Assembly (NCBI GenBank): GCA_023511475.1
Contig: JAIMBM010000108.1
Coordinates: 1-8,288 of the forward strand
From: Anaerolineae bacterium
GTDB lineage: Bacteria > Chloroflexota > Anaerolineae > SpSt-313
Direction of reading: 5' to 3'
DNA: 8,288 nucleotides
The translations under genes and the position numbers were made by a program. Each line of letters starts with the position of its first letter. The first letter of the stretch is position 1. Under the pieces are notes generated by a model. That model did not search any database. It had not been told where the DNA came from and saw nothing but the letters and a program-made list of their open reading frames with translations. Shown here in pieces: positions 1-5,645 of the stretch.

Positions 1-400
1 AGCCTTCCACGATCGGCAAAATGTCGCGCTGCACCCCTTCTCTCGACACGTCGGGACCGGCGCCGCGGCCGGCGCTGGCGATTTTGTCGATCTCGTCGAT
101 GAAAATGATGCCGGACTGCTCGGCGCGCGTCACGGCCTCCTGAATGACTTCGTCCATATCGAGTAGCTTCTGCGCTTCTTCCTGCGTGAGCACTTTGCGC
201 GCTTCCTTGACGTGGAGCTTGCGCTTCTTCATCTTTTTCGGCATCAGGCTGCCGAGCATTTCCTGCATGTTGATGCCCATCTGTTCGCCCGATTGCCCGC
301 CAAGCATATCGAGCATATTCGGCGCGCTATCCTCGATCTCGATTTCGACAATCTCGTTCTCGAGCTCGCCGCGGGCAAGCTGTTCGCGCACTTGCTGACG
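1..400 (-). other. hslU: HslU (ClpY) fragment: I domain and start of the Walker B half, lacking Walker A
   Basis: HslU is the AAA+ unfoldase that feeds substrates to the HslV peptidase. The translation in the frame of the preceding glycosyltransferase reads RQQVREQLARGELENEIVEI, then a Met/Gln/Gly-rich stretch (SGEQMGINMQEMLGSLMPKK), the segment KLHVKEARKVLTQEEAQKLL, and the highly diagnostic Walker B region SGIIFIDEIDKIASAGRGAG followed by PDVSREGVQRDILPIVEG at the edge. In intact HslU the N-terminal AAA+ part with Walker A (GPTGVGKTE) precedes this by more than 100 residues; here a glycosyltransferase stands in that place. The Met-rich I domain and the MPKK(M)KKRK run resemble Bacillota ClpY more than the proteobacterial form, from memory of those families. 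GC is about 59% by hand count (236 of 400) against about 67% in the neighbouring 421-780. The segment alone cannot be a working ATPase. Confidence 0.9.
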
Positions 401-1255
401 GCGGGCGGCCAGGCCGGGATCGCGCAGGAGAAGGTGCATCCTGTCCACAAGCTCCTCCACATCGTTGGAGATAAAGCCCGTCACCCCGTCCCGGATCACC
501 CGCGGATGCTCGGTGACGGAGAAGCAGAGCACCGGCAACCCGACCATCATCGCCTCCAGCAGAGCGAGGCCCAGGCTCGTGTAGCGAATGGGATGCCAGA
601 AGAACCGATACCGTGCCTCAACGGCGTGCAGGGCCCTGTGGGCGACCTCACCCAGCCCGCCCAGCTCCTCGGTTCCCATGCCGATCAGGTCGAGCGGCAC
701 CCGCTCCCGAACCCGGAGGACCGCGTCGTACCCCGAGATTCGCGGCCGGCTCTGCAGGCCGTTGACGACCACGACGCCGCGCTCCAGCTCCCCGGTGTAG
801 CGGACGCCGGCAGGCACCTTTACGCCGTGCTCGATCACTGTCGTCGGCGTGCGCCCACAGTTCCACATCAGCCGGTTATAGTGCGTGACGTGCACGATCA
901 GGACCTCCGGGTCATCGACCGGGTGCAGGCTGGAGACGGCATGCGGCCGCGGCACGTTGTGCTCCAGGTAGATGCGCGGCAGCCGGCGTTGCTCGGGGCT
1001 GAGTATCTCGTACTGGTCCTCCGTATAGTTGGCAATGCTCTGGAAGATAATGAGGTCCAGGTCGAGCCGCCGCACCTCCTCTGCCGGGACCTCGATGACC
1101 CAGTCCGGCCAGTCGAAGGTGTGGCCCCGGCCCCCATATCCCGGCGGACCGCCCGGCCTGACCGGCACGTACCAGTTGTGCTCCGTCTGACAGAGGTTGT
1201 TGAGATAAGAGCCGTGCACATGCCAGGTCAGGATGTTCAGGCGCCGACTGTCCAT
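1..1255 (-). CDS. GT-B glycosyltransferase joined in frame to an HslU fragment; open at left edge
   Basis: From the ATG at 1255 one uninterrupted frame runs 418 codons off the left edge. Residues 1-285 are a glycosyltransferase of a group beginning NILTWHVHGSYL, with EHNWYVPVRPGG (25-36), DLDLIIFQSIANY, IYLEHNVPRPHAVSSLHPVD (95-114), VHVTHYNRLMWNCGRTPT, VIEHGV, GVVVVNGL, and a GT-B C-terminal part RYTSLGLALLEAMMVGLPVL (224-243) then GVTGFISNDVEELVDRMHLL (257-276) and RDPGLAARR. This is nearly a full enzyme; I would expect roughly 25-35 more residues forming the last helix. Instead, from about residue 287 the protein is HslU (listed separately). GGAGGT lies 4 nt before the ATG, inside the preceding GT4 gene, and the two genes overlap by 19 bp, so the start is well supported and the gene belongs to the operon. 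The usual metal-independent GT-B reaction on a nucleotide sugar is expected; donor unknown. The join is more likely an artefact or scar than a functional fusion. Confidence 0.85.
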   Translation of the reverse strand, partial: MDSRRLNILTWHVHGSYLNNLCQTEHNWYVPVRPGGPPGYGGRGHTFDWPDWVIEVPAEEVRRLDLDLIIFQSIANYTEDQYEILSPEQRRLPRIYLEHNVPRPHAVSSLHPVDDPEVLIVHVTHYNRLMWNCGRTPTTVIEHGVKVPAGVRYTGELERGVVVVNGLQSRPRISGYDAVLRVRERVPLDLIGMGTEELGGLGEVAHRALHAVEARYRFFWHPIRYTSLGLALLEAMMVGLPVLCFSVTEHPRVIRDGVTGFISNDVEELVDRMHLLLRDPGLAARRQQVREQLARGELENEIVEIEIEDSAPNMLDMLGGQSGEQMGINMQEMLGSLMPKKMKKRKLHVKEARKVLTQEEAQKLLDMDEVIQEAVTRAEQSGIIFIDEIDKIASAGRGAGPDVSREGVQRDILPIVEG

Positions 1256-2481
1256 GCACACCTCCGGTACCCCGCGCCGATCAGCCGCTCGTATATCCGC
1301 AGGTGCCGCTCCGCGATGGCGGGCCAGCGGAACCCGGCGGTCGCGGCCCGCGCTTTGGCAGCCAGATCGCTCCGCAGGCCGGGGTCGTCGATCACCCTCA
1401 GCAGCGCCTCCGCAAGGGCATCCGGGTCGCGGCGGGGTACGAGGATGGAAGCCTGCCGGAGCGGCGGTTCCACGGCCGGCGGCTCGGTCGCCACTACGGG
1501 CAGGCCGTGCGTCCACATGGCGAGGAGCGACCCGCTCTTGAGTGTGACGCCACCTGTGAACGGGAGCACTCCGGCATCGGCCCCTGCGAGGTGCGCCGAG
1601 ACCGCCTCATCAGAGAGGTACCCGGTGAGCCTCACCGCCTGCTCGAGGTCCGCCCGCGCGATGCGCTCGCGCAGCCCGGCCTCATAGTTCATGCCGGCCT
1701 CGCCATCCAGCGCCAGGCTCTGACACCCGCCGGCGAGGATCAGCCGTGCCCACGGCCGCACCGCCAGAAGCCACTGGAAGGCCTGCAGGAGCACCTCGAG
1801 GCCCTTGACGGGGTGCAGGAAGCCAAAGTAGGCGAACACGAACGAGTCCGCCTGCCAACCGTACTGCTGCCGCAAGGCTGCGCGGGCCGCTCCGCGGTCG
1901 ACCGCAACCTCGGCGATGTTCGCTCCGATCGGGACGTGCTCGATCCGCGGTGCAAGCCGCGGAAGACGGTCAAGCAGCGCCTGTAGGGCCGCCTTGTGTG
2001 TCGCAATCACCACGTCAGCGCCGGTGAGCAGGGTGCCATCCTCCCGGTCCCAGAGCGCCCTCGCCTCGCCCCACGGCCCCAGACGGCCCCAGGCCCACTC
2101 CAGGAGCCGGGGGTGCCATTCCCACCAGCCATACTCGTGCGCCGTCACCGCCACCCGCAGCCTGGGTACCGCGGCGCGTAGCACGGTCGGGAGCCAGAGC
2201 ACCGGCCGCCGGTATCCAAAGCTCCCCGCCGCGTGTTGGATGTGCAGCACATCCGGCCTGAGGCGGACGAGCTCGGCGGGAAGGGCCGCGAGCAGGGCCC
2301 GGCCCCAGTCGGGCGTGACGCCGAGGACATCCGGCCGGCCGTGGTGCCGGGCTGCACCATGGGTCGTCAGCACCAGACACTCCACGCCGCGCCTCGCCAG
2401 CTCCCCCATCAGCCTCTCAGTATAGTGAGAGACGCCGCAGCGGTCCGGACGAAAAGTGCCCGGCAGGAAGGCTACCCTCAC
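1237..2481 (-). CDS. Glycosyltransferase family 4-type protein (GT-B fold)
   Basis: A 414-residue GT-B retaining-type glycosyltransferase. The N-terminal domain starts MRVAFLPGTFRPDRCGVSHY, a common beginning of GT4 proteins with the donor/acceptor glycine loop, and contains DVLHIQHAAGSFGYRRP (77-93) and VAVTAHEYGWWEW. The C-terminal domain has FAYFGFLHPVKGLEVLLQAF (216-235), LILAGG, VRLTGYLSDEAVSAHLAGAD (283-302) and DPDALAEALLRVIDDPGLRS. The usual E-x7-E region is represented by GGVTLKSGSLLAMWTHGLPV (310-329), a variant seen in some GT4 subgroups in which the first Glu is absent. The start is the GTG at 2481, which forms GTGA with the stop of the preceding GT9 gene and has GAGGTGAGG just upstream. 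No signal peptide or membrane segment is evident, so it likely acts in the cytoplasm. It overlaps the next gene by 19 bp. It probably adds a hexose or similar sugar to the glycan built by the GT9 proteins; donor and linkage cannot be deduced. Confidence 0.9.
   Translation of the reverse strand: MRVAFLPGTFRPDRCGVSHYTERLMGELARRGVECLVLTTHGAARHHGRPDVLGVTPDWGRALLAALPAELVRLRPDVLHIQHAAGSFGYRRPVLWLPTVLRAAVPRLRVAVTAHEYGWWEWHPRLLEWAWGRLGPWGEARALWDREDGTLLTGADVVIATHKAALQALLDRLPRLAPRIEHVPIGANIAEVAVDRGAARAALRQQYGWQADSFVFAYFGFLHPVKGLEVLLQAFQWLLAVRPWARLILAGGCQSLALDGEAGMNYEAGLRERIARADLEQAVRLTGYLSDEAVSAHLAGADAGVLPFTGGVTLKSGSLLAMWTHGLPVVATEPPAVEPPLRQASILVPRRDPDALAEALLRVIDDPGLRSDLAAKARAATAGFRWPAIAERHLRIYERLIGAGYRRCAWTVGA
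1260..1265 (-). promoter_or_regulatory. Ribosome binding site of the last glycosyltransferase gene
   Basis: GGAGGT on the minus strand lies 4 nt before the ATG at 1255, inside the end of the GT4 gene. It is one of the strongest Shine-Dalgarno matches in the window and fixes the start that creates the 19-bp overlap. Confidence 0.65.
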
Positions 2482-3482
2482 GCCTCACCTCGCTGCCGAT
2501 GGAATCGAGCAAGCATCTCCGACACGGCCGCCCACACCCGAGGCAGGTCCAACTGCTGAAGGTCACGCTGCGGGCTTACCACCGGTCGGTGCAGCTCGCC
2601 ATCCAGGGGCGCCCAGCGCGCCGGATCCGTCGGGCCGAACAGGATGACTGACGGCACGCGGCGCGCCCAGGCGACGTGGGAGGGGCCGGTGTCGTTGGTC
2701 ACGAGCAGGTCCACCCGGTCCAGCAAGGCTGCCAGGCAGCCGATCTCGGTCTTGCCTGTCAGGTCGAGGATCGGCGCGCGGCAGGCTCCGGATACGGCCC
2801 CGTTGAGCGAGGCATCTTCAGGCGTCCCCGTGAGAACAGCCTGGCAGCCATAGGCCTCCCAGAGTCGATCGGCCAGGGCGGCAAAGCGCTCCGTCGGCCA
2901 GCGGCGCCTCGGGTCGCGGGCGCCAGGGTGGATCGCAACCACGGGTCGGCGCCGGTCGAGGGGCCGGAGCAGCCTTTCGGCCTCTTGCTCCTCTTCCGCC
3001 GTCACCGGCAGCTGAGGGCGCGCAGCGCCCGTCGCCCCGACGTGAGCGACCAGCCCCAGCCACTTGCGCACCTCGTGCACCGCATCGCCTGGATACGGCA
3101 CGCTCTTGGTAAGCGGGCCCGGTTGCCCGCGCGGTGTGTAGCCGAGGCTCACCGGAGCCCCCAGCCTAGCCACAAAGGCGTTGCTCGCGGGCCCGCTGCC
3201 ATGCATCTGGATAGCCAGGTCAAAGCGCATGTCGCGCGCCCTCGCCAGAAAGGCCTCGGTGGCTGCCGGGTCATAGGGTGCTTCCTCGATCCCCTCACAG
3301 CCCGGAAAGGGGAGGAAATGGTCCACACAGGCGTATCGGCGAAGGAGCGGCTCGATCCAGGGCAGCCCGATGAAGGTCAGCTCTGCCAGCGGAAAGCGCG
3401 CCTTGAGGGCGCGCAGTGCCGGCTCGGCGCAGAGGAAATCGCCCAGGAAGAGTGCCCGCAGCACAGCGATGCGCCTTACCAC
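2478..3482 (-). CDS. Glycosyltransferase family 9 protein A (heptosyltransferase-like, no Cys cluster)
   Basis: A 334-residue GT9 protein with the most canonical motifs of the four except at the tail. It begins VRRIAVLRALFLGDFLCAE with GD at 14-15, has VAIHPGARDPRRRWPTERF at about 182-200 (canonical HPG-x-R-x-W), and the donor-site motif VTNDTGPSHVAWARRVPSVI at 261-280 followed by LFGPTDPARW. It lacks the tail cysteines found in B, C and D; the equivalent stretch reads SPQRDLQQLDLPRVW. The GTG at 3482 is chosen because GGGGGA lies 9 nt upstream inside gene B and because the next residues are the family's first beta strand. The frame is open further upstream to 3671, but those residues are low-complexity Pro/Arg/Gly sequence antiparallel to nothing known and lie inside gene B. 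It overlaps gene B by 7 bp and the next gene by GTGA. Likely role: heptosyl or related transfer from a nucleotide sugar in the same pathway. Confidence 0.92.
   Translation of the reverse strand: MVRRIAVLRALFLGDFLCAEPALRALKARFPLAELTFIGLPWIEPLLRRYACVDHFLPFPGCEGIEEAPYDPAATEAFLARARDMRFDLAIQMHGSGPASNAFVARLGAPVSLGYTPRGQPGPLTKSVPYPGDAVHEVRKWLGLVAHVGATGAARPQLPVTAEEEQEAERLLRPLDRRRPVVAIHPGARDPRRRWPTERFAALADRLWEAYGCQAVLTGTPEDASLNGAVSGACRAPILDLTGKTEIGCLAALLDRVDLLVTNDTGPSHVAWARRVPSVILFGPTDPARWAPLDGELHRPVVSPQRDLQQLDLPRVWAAVSEMLARFHRQRGEA
2483..2491 (-). promoter_or_regulatory. Ribosome binding site of the GT4 gene
   Basis: GAGGTGAGG on the minus strand ends one nucleotide before the GTG at 2481; the GAGGTG core leaves a 4-nt spacer. 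It lies within the last codons of GT9 gene A and supports a GTG start in the GTGA stop-start overlap. Confidence 0.55.
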
Positions 3483-4585
3483 TCTTGCACTTCCCCCGGT
3501 TCCAGCGGTGTGCGGAGCCCTTCGGCCTCCAGGAGCTCCATGGCGGCCGCGGCGACCTCCGTGGGCGGCAGGTCCAGGCAGGCCAGGCCTCGGGTGCAGG
3601 TGAGACGATAGCAGGGGTGGCAGTCGGTAGGCCGGCGCAGGAGGCGGGCCGGTCCGCTTCGCGGCGCCCACTGCTCCTCCAGCTCGGTCCCGGCAAAGAG
3701 CACCACCTGCGGCGTGCGTGTGGCATCGGCGAGGTGCATCGGCGCGCTGTTGTTCGTCAGCACCAGCCGCGCACCCTCGACGAGCGCCGCCAGGTCGCCA
3801 ACCGAGGTCTGACCAACAAGGCTGACTACCCCGCCGCCGATCTCCACAGCCAGCGACTCTGCCACCTCACTGTGCCGCTGCACGCCGACGACCACGAGCG
3901 GCAGCCCCGACCGGCGGTGCACGAGCCGGGCGACCTCTGCGAAGCGGGTGTACGTGCGCGCCGGGCAGCTTGTCCATGGACATAGCAGGATATAGGGAGC
4001 GCCAGGTGGTATGCCTCCCTTGGCCAGGAGCGCCTGGGCATGCAGCCGCGCCTCAGCGGGTACGCGAATCCGCAGCGATCGGTCGGAGGTGCGAAAGCCC
4101 ACACTCTCCACAAGGCGCAGGTTCCGCTCGACCTGGTGCGCGGCAAACCCGGTCGCGGCCTCCGGCACATGGCTCAGGACCGCCCCGCCAAAGGCCTTCG
4201 GCTCGCCCAACCGCAGCGGGATGCCTGCCAGGTAACAGGCATACGCTGCCGCGTCCGGGCTCTGGGAAAAGCTGGTGAAGATGATGGCTGCGTCAAAGCG
4301 CAGCGCCTGCAGGGTCTGTATCAGAGCAAACTCACGGGAGGGGTCGAACGGCAGATCACCCATATCCTGCCAGAGGACGCGCCAGGCCAGGGCCTGATCG
4401 ATCCAGGGGAGCAGCGTCGCAGCCTCCCGCGCGCCATGGCTGACGAGGAGGGTGAGTTGCACGTCCGGCAGCGTCTCTTTGATCGCGCGCAAGGCGGGTC
4501 CGGTCATGACGACGTCGCCGATGTTGTCAAGGCGCATCGCCAGGACGCGATGCACGGACCGCCATCCCTCGATTAGCTCCGACAT
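3476..4585 (-). CDS. Glycosyltransferase family 9 protein B, paralogue of protein D
   Basis: A 369-residue GT9 protein. The first Rossmann strand is VLAMRLDNIGDVVMTGPALR with GD at 23-24; the middle has AAIIFTSFSQSP and CYLAGIPLRLG, nearly the same as in protein D, and HQVERNLRLVESVGFRT. In the C-terminal half the usual HPG is replaced by CPW (202-204, followed by TSCPARTYTRF), and the donor-site motif is TNNSAPMH (277-284) instead of the common N(D/N)TGPxH. The tail carries C322-x2-C325-x4-C330-x5-C336 followed by LDLPPTEV, the same spacing as protein D. The ATG at 4585 is preceded by GAGGAAGG with a 5-nt spacer, in the 16-bp gap after gene C. It overlaps gene A by 7 bp. The similarity to protein D suggests duplication within the operon, with gene C now lying between them. 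Probable role: a successive heptosyl- or related glycosyl-transfer step; the changed donor-site residues leave the donor uncertain. Confidence 0.92.
   Translation of the reverse strand: MSELIEGWRSVHRVLAMRLDNIGDVVMTGPALRAIKETLPDVQLTLLVSHGAREAATLLPWIDQALAWRVLWQDMGDLPFDPSREFALIQTLQALRFDAAIIFTSFSQSPDAAAYACYLAGIPLRLGEPKAFGGAVLSHVPEAATGFAAHQVERNLRLVESVGFRTSDRSLRIRVPAEARLHAQALLAKGGIPPGAPYILLCPWTSCPARTYTRFAEVARLVHRRSGLPLVVVGVQRHSEVAESLAVEIGGGVVSLVGQTSVGDLAALVEGARLVLTNNSAPMHLADATRTPQVVLFAGTELEEQWAPRSGPARLLRRPTDCHPCYRLTCTRGLACLDLPPTEVAAAAMELLEAEGLRTPLEPGEVQEW
3492..3497 (-). promoter_or_regulatory. Ribosome binding site of GT9 gene A
   Basis: GGGGGA on the minus strand lies 9 nt before the GTG at 3482, inside the 3' end of gene B. 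It supports the GTG at 3482 rather than the far longer open frame that begins inside gene B. Confidence 0.5.
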
Positions 4586-4590
4586 CTCTG

Positions 4591-4598
4591 CCTTCCTC
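4591..4598 (-). promoter_or_regulatory. Ribosome binding site of GT9 gene B
   Basis: GAGGAAGG on the minus strand lies 5 nt before the ATG at 4585 and fills most of the 16-bp gap between genes C and B. It supports the start and suggests independent initiation for gene B in addition to any coupling. Confidence 0.65.
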
Positions 4599-4601
4599 GC
4601 G

Positions 4602-5645
4602 CTAGGGCATTCGCGCCGCCAGAGGCTTGCCCCACCAGGCCGTCATGGCCAGCAGGGAATCCGCCGCCTCGAGCACATCCTGCACGCGAATGGCCTCCAA
4701 GCAGGTCCGCCACCACCCCAAGGGGCAGCGGCCTGTGTACCAGCACGGCTGCCGGGTAAAGTCCTCCTTGACGCGCACCGGGCACTCGGGGTAGCCCTGC
4801 AGGTTCACGTGCGGAGGCCTGTGACCGTAGCGGCCATGCCAGCTTGGTCCGAACAGGGTGATCGTCAGCACGCCAGTCGCCGCCGCAACCCGCACCGGCC
4901 CCGAATCGGCGCCGACGACCACATCGGCATACGCTGCAGCGGCTGCGAACTGCCGCAGCGACCCAGACGGAAGGAGAAAGGACGCCGGCGCAAGCTCGGA
5001 CACGATCTTTCGGGCGACCTCGCCTTCCGCGCCGACACCCTCCGGCACGACGACCCCGAGCCCATGCCGCGCCTGAAGCGCCCGTCCGAGGGCCACAAAG
5101 CGCTCCGGCGGCCATACCTTGATAGGCATGCCCGCGTGCGGGTGCAGGAGCGCCCACCGGCCCCCGGGCAGGTTCGCTGCGGCCCACAGGCGGTCTCCCG
5201 CCTCAACCGCCAGACGCGCCCTCACCCCCAGTGTCCAGGGCTCGACCAGCCCCTCCTCGCTCAGAATCTGCAGGAAGCGCTCCTCGATCAGCTGATCGGG
5301 CGGGGGCTTGCGCCAGAGATTGGTGACTGCGCGCGCCCCGGTAGCCTCGATGAGTCTGCCCATCTCCGCATACGTCGCATCGGCCACGATTACGTCAAAT
5401 CTATCGGATTCCAGCAGCCGCTTCAGGGCTCGCCGCGGCCGCTCCGGGTCACTGCGATCCCCTCGCTCCGCAGTGTAGACACGGTGGATCAGCGGGTCCG
5501 CCCGGACGAGGTCCGCCCCCGGCTCAAAGGTGAGCACCGAGACCTCGGCCTGCGGGTGCGACAGGGCCAGCGCATGGATCGCTGGCAGCGCGATGACCAG
5601 GTCACCGACGCCACCGAGCAGCTCCACGAACAGAATCCTGGTCAT
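4602..5645 (-). CDS. Glycosyltransferase family 9 protein C, divergent donor site
   Basis: A 347-residue GT9 protein. The N-terminal strand is MTRILFVELLGGVGDLVIAL with GD at 14-15; the second domain has ALLHPHAGMPIKVWPPERF at about 165-183, in place of the usual HPG-x-K-x-W pattern, then DVVVGADSGPVRVAAATGV at 241-259 and LFGPSWHGRYGH. The donor-site motif normally ends GPxH, but here reads GPVR, so the usual His is Arg252. The tail has cysteines at 288, 301, 307 and 315, spaced differently from proteins B and D. The ATG at 5645 overlaps the stop of gene D (ATGA). The frame is open for 76 more codons upstream, but those lie inside gene D and look nothing like GT9. No strong ribosome binding site is visible, so translation is probably coupled to gene D. 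It is likely a glycosyltransferase of the same surface-glycan pathway; because of the Arg substitution its donor may differ from heptose, or its activity may be altered. Confidence 0.9.
   Translation of the reverse strand: MTRILFVELLGGVGDLVIALPAIHALALSHPQAEVSVLTFEPGADLVRADPLIHRVYTAERGDRSDPERPRRALKRLLESDRFDVIVADATYAEMGRLIEATGARAVTNLWRKPPPDQLIEERFLQILSEEGLVEPWTLGVRARLAVEAGDRLWAAANLPGGRWALLHPHAGMPIKVWPPERFVALGRALQARHGLGVVVPEGVGAEGEVARKIVSELAPASFLLPSGSLRQFAAAAAYADVVVGADSGPVRVAAATGVLTITLFGPSWHGRYGHRPPHVNLQGYPECPVRVKEDFTRQPCWYTGRCPLGWWRTCLEAIRVQDVLEAADSLLAMTAWWGKPLAARMP

Noticed and set aside
212..1687. A 491-codon open frame on the plus strand at the left end
   Set aside because: It runs antisense through HslU, the glycosyltransferase and the GT4 gene without any domain signature, and it crosses the apparent junction; it is an antisense shadow.
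3483..3671. Extended N-terminus of GT9 protein A (start at 3671)
   Set aside because: The extra 63 residues lie inside gene B, are Pro/Arg/Gly-rich and precede the family's first beta strand, whereas the GTG at 3482 has a ribosome binding site.
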